Below, one piece after another: positions 25,124-33,253 of a stretch of 64,000 nucleotides of DNA. A program made the position numbers and the translations under genes. Every line of letters starts with the position of its first letter. Position 1 is the stretch's first letter. Under the pieces are notes generated by a model. The model made no database searches and was not told the origin of the DNA. It was given only the letters and a program-made list of their open reading frames with translations. Location: positions 3,903,980 through 3,967,979 of the forward strand of contig NZ_KI912107.1 of assembly GCF_000517085.1 (NCBI RefSeq). The letters run 5' to 3'. Source of the stretch: Saccharicrinis fermentans DSM 9555 = JCM 21142. Lineage in GTDB: Bacteria > Bacteroidota > Bacteroidia > Bacteroidales > Marinilabiliaceae.

Positions 25124-26071
25124 TTATCGCTTCTTTTTCAAAAGCACCATAACACTTCCCAACAAGGCCGGCACTACTTGATTAAGCAACCACAACACCG
25201 TCACTATCAATACAATATTTACATCTGACAAGCCTAACTCTGCGAACACAAACAAAGCCACAGAACCTCTGACACCTATATCCGCCAAAAAAAACGAAGG
25301 CGCCACAGTTATTAACATAAAATAAACCGGTATGATTACGATTCCCATCCACAAAGAGTCATATCCCAAGAACCACAACAACATAAACAATTGCGAATTA
25401 TAAACCACAAAACGTAAAAAGCTATATAAAAATACGGGAGCAACAGACCATAAAGGAATGGATCCTAATTCCTCCACCAAGTCCTTTATTTTATGGATAT
25501 AGCCCCATCTCAGCAAGGCTTTTTTAACCCATGCCTTATGAAAAAGCAAAACAAGAGTCACAATTACCAGCGCGCATAAGGCCAGAATATAAATCCAGGT
25601 AGCAGGCGATAGATGTATAGAAAAATAGTTCCAGCTAAGAACAAGACCTGCCATACCCACAACAAAAATAATTACATTTTGGATGACAGCGCCCAGATAA
25701 TGTAATATCGTGGCTTTAGCCCACTCTTTTTTTGGCAAGAACATCAGACGTCCAATAGGCTCCCCTATCTTTGCAGGCGTAAATATCCCCGAAGCAAAAC
25801 CAGCTAAAACCATCTTAATGGACAATGCCGATTGAATTCGGATTACAGGCCGCAGTAGCACCTGCCATTTTTTAGATTCAAACCATATATTAAGACTGAG
25901 AAGAAACAATTGAACCAGGCACAGCCAGGGCAGCCATTTTAATTTCTCATTCTGTATCGAGATAGCATCCCAATGATCCCCATAGGAATGTAACCGAAAG
26001 GCAATATAAACAAAACTGGCTATTGCAATAACAGCCCCTCCCCATCGTCCTTTAGTGAGCTTACTGCCCAT
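25124..26071 (-). CDS. Lysylphosphatidylglycerol synthase-like membrane protein (UPF0104)
   Basis: A 315-residue polytopic protein with about eight hydrophobic helices. It has the UPF0104/LPG_synthase_TM features: GFASGIFTPAKIGEPIGRLM (about 91-110) and a late FLADIGVRGSVALFVFAELG segment. No MprF-type C-terminal aminoacyl-transferase domain is present. The family includes lipid flippase-like membrane domains. It overlaps the next gene upstream by 11 bp, so the two paralogous membrane proteins are co-translated. Confidence 0.75.
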   Translation of the reverse strand: MGSKLTKGRWGGAVIAIASFVYIAFRLHSYGDHWDAISIQNEKLKWLPWLCLVQLFLLSLNIWFESKKWQVLLRPVIRIQSALSIKMVLAGFASGIFTPAKIGEPIGRLMFLPKKEWAKATILHYLGAVIQNVIIFVVGMAGLVLSWNYFSIHLSPATWIYILALCALVIVTLVLLFHKAWVKKALLRWGYIHKIKDLVEELGSIPLWSVAPVFLYSFLRFVVYNSQLFMLLWFLGYDSLWMGIVIIPVYFMLITVAPSFFLADIGVRGSVALFVFAELGLSDVNIVLIVTVLWLLNQVVPALLGSVMVLLKKKR

Positions 26072-27053
26072 CTGCTTGATGACGATTAATCAAAGGAAGA
26101 ATAATCATAGAAACAATACCAAGCACAACAATCATTGCATTAATAGAGCTCCATACAATCAGGGCAAAAGCAGCCCCTTCATTTTCAGACACTCCATACA
26201 TTTGCAAGGTAGCAATAACCATAAAGTGCCATGGCCCCATACCTCCCTGCACCGGAGCTACCATACCAAGACTACCCAGAACAAAGGCCGACAATCCGGC
26301 CAAAGGTGTTAGATGTGAAGTAAACTCGAAGGCAAAAAAACAAACATAGATCATTAAAAAATACATGATCCATATAAAGATGGTATGCATTACAAACAAC
26401 CACTTGTTTTTGATATTCTTCACCGCCAAAAAACCTTCCGAGAACTTTGCCCACAAGCCTTTTAATTTAATATATGGCGATGTTTGCGAGAACCATTTTT
26501 TAAAGAAACGCACTCCCAAAATAAGAACCAAAATAACCACATAGGTCCACACAGAAGTAAAAACATTGGAGAACTTACTAAAATCGGTATTTTTAAAAAG
26601 GAATTCAGTAACCACACTAAACTGCAAGGCCAATACCAGCAATAGACAAATAATAAGCATAATAACATCCATCAGCCGCTCCACCACAACCGTACCAATC
26701 AATCTTGATACCGACACCTTTTCATAACGGCTTAGAACTCCACATCTGGAAATCTCCCCCATACGAGGAATCAGCAGATTAGCAAAATACCCTATCATCA
26801 CCGCAAAAAAAGTATTGGTGATATGTGTCTTCTTTTCAATGGGTTCAATTAACATCTGCCACCTGATGGTCCGGCTAAAATGGCTGGCCAATCCAACCAA
26901 CATTGACAATAACAACCACCAATAATTGATTCCTTTATTTAGCGTTGCCCGAATTTCCTGCATATCGTAATTACGATAAACAAACCACATCAAAAATCCC
27001 CCAATAGATAAATAAATCAGGAATTTAAGTGTATTAAGTAATGATTTCTTCAA
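26061..27053 (-). CDS. Lysylphosphatidylglycerol synthase-like membrane protein (UPF0104), second copy
   Basis: A 330-residue membrane protein with about eight helices. Diagnostic segments are LLSMLVGLASHFSRTIRWQM (about 48-67), FFAVMIGYFANLLIPRMGEI with SRCGVLSRYE (about 82-110), and GSLGMVAPVQGGMGPWHFMV (about 261-280). It carries only the LPG_synthase_TM part of MprF. It is distantly paralogous to the downstream gene, which starts within its last codons. Function is unknown; lipid or glycolipid handling is a family-level inference. Confidence 0.82.
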   Translation of the reverse strand: MKKSLLNTLKFLIYLSIGGFLMWFVYRNYDMQEIRATLNKGINYWWLLLSMLVGLASHFSRTIRWQMLIEPIEKKTHITNTFFAVMIGYFANLLIPRMGEISRCGVLSRYEKVSVSRLIGTVVVERLMDVIMLIICLLLVLALQFSVVTEFLFKNTDFSKFSNVFTSVWTYVVILVLILGVRFFKKWFSQTSPYIKLKGLWAKFSEGFLAVKNIKNKWLFVMHTIFIWIMYFLMIYVCFFAFEFTSHLTPLAGLSAFVLGSLGMVAPVQGGMGPWHFMVIATLQMYGVSENEGAAFALIVWSSINAMIVVLGIVSMIILPLINRHQADGQ

Positions 27054-27293
27054 TGCGTTGTAATTATAACCGACCCTTTCAGTAATATTAAAGGATAAAT
27101 AGATTTAAAATTTTACCTTTGCCGCAGATTTTGCGACTGCAATTTTATAAAAGATTATTTGTTTGACCAAAACGTTTTAACATTAGTTTATAATTAGCGC
27201 AAACAAATTAAATAAAAGGCACATAGCTACTAACAAATACTAACTGGTAAGCAACGATATAACAAACCATAAAAACAACGTTCTCACAAGGCA

Positions 27294-27351
27294 GATGATT
27301 AAGCCCCGCGAGTTCCATATGACCATTGAAAGAAAATTATAAGCATATGAA
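27294..27351 (+). repeat. 58-bp dispersed repeat, copy 1
   Basis: Begins GATGATTA, contains CGAGTTCCATATGACCATTG and ends CATATGAAA. It is exactly 90 bp upstream of copy 2. Flanking AACGAGCCA follows it. Also found, diverged, at 39373 and 44425. Confidence 0.8.
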
Positions 27352-27383
27352 ACGAGCCATGGGAATAAATTCACACACAGGAG

Positions 27384-27441
27384 GATGATTAATTCTGGCG
27401 AGTTCCATATGGCCATTGAAAATAAATAGAATCATATGAAA
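27384..27441 (+). repeat. 58-bp dispersed repeat, copy 2, containing the rsmA start
   Basis: Begins GATGATTA, contains GGCGAGTTCCATATGGCCAT and ends CATATGAAA, whose ATG is the rsmA start codon (27436). ATGATT at the left and AATCAT near the right are inverted, and TGGC/GCCA lie inside, so a folded RNA leader is possible. Confidence 0.8.
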
Positions 27442-28221
27442 AAGGTTAAAGCAAAAAAACACCTGGGTCAGCACTTCTTAACGGACGAGCATATCGCCAA
27501 AAGAATAGCCGACAGTCTTACAAATCACCAAACCAATGTATTGGAGATTGGACCTGGAATGGGTGTACTTACAAAATACCTTATAACCCAGCAAGACATC
27601 AACCTAAAAGTAATAGAGATAGATTCAGAATCAGTAACTTACCTTGAAGAAAATTACGAACAATTAAAGGGCCGTATTATTTTGGGTGATTTTTTAAAAA
27701 TGGATCTACACGATATTAGCACCGAAACACTTAGCATCATAGGTAATTTTCCGTACAATATCTCGAGCCAGATTTTTTTTAAGGTACTGGATTACAAAGA
27801 GCAAATATCAGAAGTAGTAGGTATGCTACAAAAAGAGGTAGCTGAAAGATTAGCTGCCCCTCCCGGAAGTAAGAAATACGGCATTTTAAGTGTCTTTTTG
27901 CAAGCCTATTACAATGTTGAATATCTATTTACTGTCCCTGAGCATGTCTTTAGCCCTCCTCCCAAAGTCAAGTCAGGTGTAATACGTATTATTCGTAATC
28001 AAACCCAAAAGCTGGATTGTGATGAAAAATTATTTTTCAGAGTTGTAAAAACAGGCTTCAACCAAAGGCGAAAAACACTGAGCAATTCATTAAAATCCAT
28101 TCAGTTCAACCGGGAAAAGATACCTGACATGGACATCTTTAGCAAACGTCCCGAACAACTAGGCGTGCAGGAATTTGTTGAACTCACACAGTTTATTGAA
28201 GCCAACCTACAACAAAATTAG
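27436..28221 (+). CDS. rsmA: 16S rRNA (adenine1518/1519-N6)-dimethyltransferase RsmA
   Basis: A 261-residue methyltransferase that dimethylates two adjacent adenines in the 16S rRNA 3' hairpin (KsgA). Motifs: [15 protein letters not shown] (about 10-24), SAM motif [16 protein letters not shown] (about 35-49), acidic EIDSE, and the catalytic NFPYNIS (104-110). The C-terminal helical domain contains [16 protein letters not shown]. Length is normal. The start codon lies inside a dispersed repeat that provides its leader. Confidence 0.97.
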   Translation: MKKVKAKKHLGQHFLTDEHIAKRIADSLTNHQTNVLEIGPGMGVLTKYLITQQDINLKVIEIDSESVTYLEENYEQLKGRIILGDFLKMDLHDISTETLSIIGNFPYNISSQIFFKVLDYKEQISEVVGMLQKEVAERLAAPPGSKKYGILSVFLQAYYNVEYLFTVPEHVFSPPPKVKSGVIRIIRNQTQKLDCDEKLFFRVVKTGFNQRRKTLSNSLKSIQFNREKIPDMDIFSKRPEQLGVQEFVELTQFIEANLQQN

Positions 28222-28246
28222 AATACCCATTAATACCATATAGCTT

Positions 28247-29611
28247 ATGGCTAAGTTTAAGTTAACCCGAGAATACGTAGATGGAATAAGAGATAAAATA
28301 GAGCTCAAGGAAGAAAATAGCATCCTTGACAATCTAAGTGAGCTACACCCAGCCGACATTGCTGAGTTATTCAGAGAGCTGGACCTTGAGGAGGCCAAAT
28401 ATTTATACTTACTTGCGGATGACGAAACCGCAGCCGATGTCATCACTGAATTAGAGGAAGATGAACGGAAAAGATTTCTGGATTCCTTGCCCAGTGAAGT
28501 CATTGCCAAGCGCTTTATCGACAAGATGGAGTCGGATGATGCCGCCGATGTGCTTGGAGAAATGGATGATGATCGCCAACAGGAGGTATTGTCACATATG
28601 GACGATATTAAATCGGCTGGCGACATTGCTGATCTATTGTCATACGATGAAGATACAGCCGGTGGTTTAATGGCCAAGGAATTTATCAAAGTAAAAGAAT
28701 CGTGGAATCTGACAACCTGTCTGAGAAGTATGCGACGACAGGGCGAAGAAATGGACGAGGTATATTATGTATACGTGGTAGACAACGATGGCATTCTAAA
28801 AGGCACATTGTCCTTAAAAAGATTGCTACTGAGCCCCATCCACAAAACGGTAAAGGACATTTACAACGACGACTTAATCTCGGTTAGAACCGATGTACCG
28901 GCTGAAGAGGTAAGTGCCATCATGGAAAAATACGATTTGGTGGCGCTCCCGGTTATCGATAGCATCAATCGCCTGGTAGGCAGAATCACCATTGATGATG
29001 TGGTGGATTTCATTCGTGAGGAAGCTGAAAAAGATTACCAACTGGCTTCTGGTATTACCGACGATGTGGAAACATCCGACAGAGTATGGGTGCATACGCG
29101 CGCGCGCATGCCTTGGCTTATCATAGGTATGATAGGCGGCGTACTTAGTTCCAGGGTAGTAAGCGGGTTTGTGAACCTCATGGAGACACATCCGGAACTA
29201 TCCTTTTTTATGGGCTTAATTGCCGCGATGGGAGGTAACATTGGTATGCAATCATCCGCAATCATCGTGCAATCTTTGGCTTCGGGTAGCATGGGACTTG
29301 ATACTACGTGGGGAAAACTTTTTAAAGAATTGGGAATCGCATTTATAAACGCCACCATTCTTTCGGCCATCATTTTAGGCTATAACCTGATCATAGGTGA
29401 AAACCTTGCGTTAACATACACCGTATCCATTGCGCTCTTCTCGGTGGTTGTGTTTGCTTCACTGTTCGGCACATTTATTCCTTTATTAATGAAAAGAATG
29501 AATATTGACCCTGCGGTGGCTACCGGTCCTTTCGTTACTACACTCAACGATATTATCGGCATGTTTCTTTACTTGACCATCGCAACCATCTGTTATAACA
29601 TACTTATATAG
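28247..29611 (+). CDS. mgtE: Magnesium transporter MgtE
   Basis: A 454-residue Mg2+ channel/transporter. The N-terminal acidic helical domain (about 1-130) contains LHPADIAELFRELDLEEAKY. Two CBS domains follow (about 135-260, LVGRITIDDVVDFIREEAEK). Five membrane helices begin near 290 and include GGNIGMQSSAIIVQSLASG. The intracellular Mg-sensing domains are complete. The stop TAG coincides with the left edge of a MITE-like element. Confidence 0.95.
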   Translation: MAKFKLTREYVDGIRDKIELKEENSILDNLSELHPADIAELFRELDLEEAKYLYLLADDETAADVITELEEDERKRFLDSLPSEVIAKRFIDKMESDDAADVLGEMDDDRQQEVLSHMDDIKSAGDIADLLSYDEDTAGGLMAKEFIKVKESWNLTTCLRSMRRQGEEMDEVYYVYVVDNDGILKGTLSLKRLLLSPIHKTVKDIYNDDLISVRTDVPAEEVSAIMEKYDLVALPVIDSINRLVGRITIDDVVDFIREEAEKDYQLASGITDDVETSDRVWVHTRARMPWLIIGMIGGVLSSRVVSGFVNLMETHPELSFFMGLIAAMGGNIGMQSSAIIVQSLASGSMGLDTTWGKLFKELGIAFINATILSAIILGYNLIIGENLALTYTVSIALFSVVVFASLFGTFIPLLMKRMNIDPAVATGPFVTTLNDIIGMFLYLTIATICYNILI

Positions 29612-29763
29612 TGGCTGCAAGAAAACTACTATTTTTTCTGTCTTTGATAAGAAAGCTTCAAAGACAAGGCTTTCGATATTTTTGAAACCAAGGAGTTTAC
29701 TGATGGTAAATGACTGTTTCAAAAATGAGAATAACGCAGTATTTGGAGTTTTCTTGCAAAGAC
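29611..29763 (+). mobile_element. MITE-like element, long copy, at the mgtE stop codon
   Basis: The ends are inverted: GTGGCTGCAAGAAAACT on the left and, on the complementary strand of the right end, GTCTTTGCAAGAAAACT. TATATA (extendable to TATATAGTGG) is directly repeated on both sides. No ORF is inside. It shares the ends and an internal CAAAAATGAGAATAACGCAG with the element at 50765. Confidence 0.8.
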
Positions 29764-29782
29764 TATATAGTGGCATTCGGAC

Positions 29783-31030
29783 TTATTCCTTAATCAGTCT
29801 GCACACTTTTAAATGATTATTGACCAAACCAACCCTAACAAAATAAAGCCCGCTACACAATTCTGCAATGGAAACATCTTTCGTACTTGCTGATTTCACA
29901 AGTTGTCCTTGCTGGTTGAAAATATCAATTTGAGAAATTATCTGCTCCGTCTCCACATGAAAAAATGTGTTAGCCGGATTGGGGGTCAATGAAATATGCG
30001 TGTTTTTGACACTAGTACTTACTGAAATAACCGCATCACAATGCGCTTGCCTTGGGTTATTGTGCGAATCACAAGGAAACAGGTAAGTGCTTTGTTCATT
30101 CGCAAAGTTTGGCACATCACTCTGTATCAAATCTGGCATACCTTCAGGCATCGTAATTTGATTCTCACTCCCATTGCCTAAAGCTACATCTTTTGCTTCT
30201 TCATTACCGTTAAAAACATAATCGCACATGGCATCCAATAGTCTGTAATAAGCATAATAATCCAGTGCATCAAAGGCTGTATTATTGGGGACCTGATGGT
30301 CGGCAGCATAATCATACCCCCCAATGTTTGCAGAGGGTATCATCAGATAATCTTTCTCTGAGGAAGGAATACCAATGGTTGTAAAAATATCGTTTGTCAT
30401 ACGATGGTCATTGCTTACATCATCCTCATAGACAATAGCCAAAAACTTTACATCCTTGGGAAATGCTTCCAGCTCCGTTTGAGAAATATGGAAAGTGTAC
30501 CATTGTGCCATCGAAAAAATAAAACGTCCAGAAAGCCCCCAATTCAAGGTAGCGAAGCAATAATAAGCATTGGCATAAACAGCACCCCCTCCAAAAGAAT
30601 GCCCCACAAAGCCCACTTTTGTTGTGTCAATAATATCTGGATAGTCGTGCGCTGCCTGTATAAAACCATCTAACAAATTGGCATACCGCTCTCCAACTGT
30701 TGCTCCCACTGTTGGATACGGCACAAAAACGACTGCATAACCTTTTTTAGCTACAAAATTTAGGAAACCTGAAATATTAGCAGGATTATTTCCGCCATAA
30801 GCATGACTATAAAATAGCGTAGGAACAGAAGATGTGATGCCCTCAGGATAATATATTACTATGTCATGACCCAAAAAATTTGGATTCGGAAAAGATTGTA
30901 TGGCTACGGCGTAACTTCCCTCTGCGCCATAGCCACTGGTCGGTTTCTGTATTGGCCCCGTATAAGATTGCCCGAATACCGTTAACACATTCAGCACGCC
31001 CCAGGCAAACAAGCAAAAAATAGATTTCAT
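29783..31030 (-). CDS. T9SS-exported alpha/beta hydrolase (dienelactone hydrolase/cutinase-like)
   Basis: A 415-residue secreted enzyme. A signal peptide (about 1-20) precedes an alpha/beta hydrolase domain: TLFYSHAYGGN (oxyanion region, about 71-81) and nucleophile VGFVGHSFGGGAVYAN (Ser145), with an acid/His region near AADHQVPNN. The C-terminal 70 residues form a type IX secretion sorting domain (LTPNPANTFFHVETE, IDIFNQQGQLVKS, ELCSGLYFVRV). It should be released or anchored at the cell surface. The fold resembles polyester-hydrolase-like lipases, but the substrate is unknown. Confidence 0.85.
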   Translation of the reverse strand: MKSIFCLFAWGVLNVLTVFGQSYTGPIQKPTSGYGAEGSYAVAIQSFPNPNFLGHDIVIYYPEGITSSVPTLFYSHAYGGNNPANISGFLNFVAKKGYAVVFVPYPTVGATVGERYANLLDGFIQAAHDYPDIIDTTKVGFVGHSFGGGAVYANAYYCFATLNWGLSGRFIFSMAQWYTFHISQTELEAFPKDVKFLAIVYEDDVSNDHRMTNDIFTTIGIPSSEKDYLMIPSANIGGYDYAADHQVPNNTAFDALDYYAYYRLLDAMCDYVFNGNEEAKDVALGNGSENQITMPEGMPDLIQSDVPNFANEQSTYLFPCDSHNNPRQAHCDAVISVSTSVKNTHISLTPNPANTFFHVETEQIISQIDIFNQQGQLVKSASTKDVSIAELCSGLYFVRVGLVNNHLKVCRLIKE

Positions 31031-31140
31031 GCGTTTATAATTTTCATTTCAATCATTCACCTATGTGTCCAATTATTTACTCTGTCCATACTAGTTTGGT
31101 ACGTATACAATTCCACAGCACACCAAAGATACAATATTTA

Positions 31141-31330
31141 TCATTTCCTCATCAATCCAACCCACATAATGAAAATATATAGAACGCACTCCCCCCAGGC
31201 CACAGAACCATAGAACTCCTGTAAATTAGGTTGATTAATTAAAGAATCGGGCAGTTTAACATGATCCACTGTTTGCTGAAGCGAATACCCCTTATTCATG
31301 CAATCGATGGTTTGTTGAACAATTTATGGG
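31141..31330 (-). pseudogene. Remnant of an alkyl-sulfatase/MBL-fold gene
   Basis: On the minus strand, residues MNKGYSLQQTVDHVKLPDSL followed by QPNLQEFYGSVAW match the segment of BDS1-like metallo-beta-lactamase sulfatases that follows the metal domain. In-frame codons upstream (IVQQTIDC) extend the match before a stop. The reading frame degenerates after VAWGE. About 60 codons remain of a gene usually over 600 long. Confidence 0.6.
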
Positions 31331-31369
31331 TCAGTGCCAAAAGTTAAGTATGAATGTTGTTTATAGTTG

Positions 31370-31501
31370 TCATGCAAATATTTTTATTAAACTGAGCAAG
31401 AAGAACTTTACATCAACAACACCTCCGAATTATCTTCTGAAATCCTTTACTTTTGCATTGAAAGATCTTGCTGCAACATTGGTACTTCCGTTATCTAATT
31501 G
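31370..31501 (-). pseudogene. C-terminal remnant of an ISL3-type transposase
   Basis: The minus strand reads QLDNGSTNVAARSFNAKVKD, then FRR, an in-frame stop, and FGGVVDVKFFLLSLIKIFA before the natural stop. This matches the conserved ISL3 transposase tail (NAAAESFNAK...FRG...FFLFRL). It has at least one nonsense change and no N-terminal part. Confidence 0.65.
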
Positions 31502-31673
31502 AGAGCAATGTATCTAACTTATATGATAATTTTCTTTTACAATTTATTTTGTCTGTTTCTATTTAACATCTAAATAAATACTTTTTAACAGCTCCAACTT
31601 TTGGGATTAATCCATTTAACTCGCCTATTTTAAAAACATGGGTTTTCTTGCTGAGACTGAATATTCCCAAAAC
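31502..31673. other. AT-rich noncoding DNA
   Basis: No frame or structure I can support. It separates the transposase remnant from the gltD terminator. Confidence 0.5.
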
Positions 31674-31705
31674 AAAAAAGGAAGGCCACCAGGTCTTCCT
31701 TTTTT
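31674..31705 (-). terminator. Terminator after gltD
   Basis: A 14-bp near-perfect stem with an ACCA loop (GGAAGGCC pairs with GGTCTTCC, one G-T pair), flanked by A and T runs. It would work in both directions; gltD on the minus strand is the gene it serves. Confidence 0.85.
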
Positions 31706-31732
31706 CTATATGATCCATTTAAAATAAAACGC

Positions 31733-33154
31733 TTACTCCATCATAAATTCATTTACTGCCTGAGCAGCTTCTTTACCTTTTTGAATAGCCGTCACCACTA
31801 AGCTAGCACCATTATGCGCATCACCTGCAGCAAACACCTTATCGACACTTGTTTGATAATGACTATTCACTTTTAAATTACCTCTTTGATCAATTTCAAT
31901 GGCCAGCTCTTCCACCAGGCCTCTGTGCACAGCATGCACAAAGCCCATGGATAAAAACACCAAGTCCACATCCATTATTTGCTCAGATCCCGGCACTTCA
32001 TTCATTTTCCAGGCTCCTTTTTCATCTTTGGTCCATTCAACCTCCACCAGTTCCACTTTTTTAAGGTTGCCATTTGATCCAATAAATCTTTTGGTTGACA
32101 AGCTCCATCTCCGTTCACATCCTTCCTCATGTGAAGTCGATGTCTTAAGAGTGGTGGGCCAATACGGCCATGGATTTCCTGCACCTCTTTCCTCGGGTGG
32201 TTTAGGAAGAATTTCTATTTGCGTCACACTTTTGGCTTTATGTCGATTAGATGTACCAACACAATCCGATCCGGTATCTCCCCCACCAATAACCAATACA
32301 TTTTTACCCTTAGCATCAATCCGGTCCTTATTGGCTATTTTGTCGCCTCTATTGACTCTATTTTGTTGAGTAAGGTATTCCATGGCAAAATATACGCCCT
32401 TAAGATCACGTCCTTCCACCGGCAAATCGCGTGGCTGCATAGCTCCAATGGCCAAAACAACGGCATCAAAATCCTTCAATAACTTTTCGCCTTTCACATC
32501 AAACCCAACATATTGATTGGTTTTAAATTGGATACCTTCCTGTTTAAAAATCTCCACACGGCGGTCTATAATTTTCTTATTCAACTTAAAGTCGGGAATA
32601 CCAAAACGCATCAATCCACCAACAGCCTCATCTTTCTCATACACGGTCACAGTATGCCCCATTTGGTTAAGCACATCAGCTGTAGACATACCAGCAGGAC
32701 CGGAGCCAATTACAGCCACCTTTTTACCAGTTCGAACTTTAGGTATACGAGGTTGTATATAACCTTCGGCGAAGGCTTTTTCAACAACAGATGCTTCATT
32801 TTCGCGAATTGTCACCGCTTCTTTATGGATAGCTAGCACACACGATTTCTCGCATGGGTTAGGACAAATACGTCCTGTAAACTCAGGAAAGCTATTGGTT
32901 GAATGCAATATATCACTTGCCAGTTTCCAGTCTCCCTTATAGATAGCATCTTGCCATTCCGGAATTTTACTTCCTACAGGACAAGCCCAGTGACAAAACG
33001 GAATACCGCAATCCATACACCTGGAAGCCTGTAGTTTTCTATCCTGTTCGTTCAGCGTTTGTTCCACCTCACCATAATCATCTATACGCTCTACTACGGG
33101 GCGGTAGCCACTCTCCTTGCGAGCTACCTCAATAAAACCTTTTGGATTACCCAT
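31733..33154 (-). CDS. gltD: Glutamate synthase small subunit
   Basis: A 473-residue FAD/Fe-S flavoprotein that passes electrons from NADPH to GltB. The N-terminal Cys clusters are CMDCGIPFCHWACP (about 41-54) and CPNPCEKSC. The FAD GxGxxG motif is VAVIGSGPAGMSTADVL (about 147-163), the NADPH site is VLVIGGGDTGSDCVG, and a final AAGDAHNGASLVVTAI closes the FAD domain. It lies 99 bp downstream of gltB on the same strand and ends in a strong terminator. Confidence 0.97.
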   Translation of the reverse strand: MGNPKGFIEVARKESGYRPVVERIDDYGEVEQTLNEQDRKLQASRCMDCGIPFCHWACPVGSKIPEWQDAIYKGDWKLASDILHSTNSFPEFTGRICPNPCEKSCVLAIHKEAVTIRENEASVVEKAFAEGYIQPRIPKVRTGKKVAVIGSGPAGMSTADVLNQMGHTVTVYEKDEAVGGLMRFGIPDFKLNKKIIDRRVEIFKQEGIQFKTNQYVGFDVKGEKLLKDFDAVVLAIGAMQPRDLPVEGRDLKGVYFAMEYLTQQNRVNRGDKIANKDRIDAKGKNVLVIGGGDTGSDCVGTSNRHKAKSVTQIEILPKPPEERGAGNPWPYWPTTLKTSTSHEEGCERRWSLSTKRFIGSNGNLKKVELVEVEWTKDEKGAWKMNEVPGSEQIMDVDLVFLSMGFVHAVHRGLVEELAIEIDQRGNLKVNSHYQTSVDKVFAAGDAHNGASLVVTAIQKGKEAAQAVNEFMME

Positions 33155-33253
33155 TTTTATATTTTTTTTAAAGCTCGTCCACCTGGCATACCTTCTACAG
33201 GATACCTCACTACAGTGGACTCACTTCTACATTCAATACTTATTGATAAAATA

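Noticed and set aside
27294-27441. Two repeats 90 bp apart as a minimal CRISPR array
   Set aside because: Repeat units are diverged and 58 bp long, single copies occur elsewhere, and no cas genes are present.
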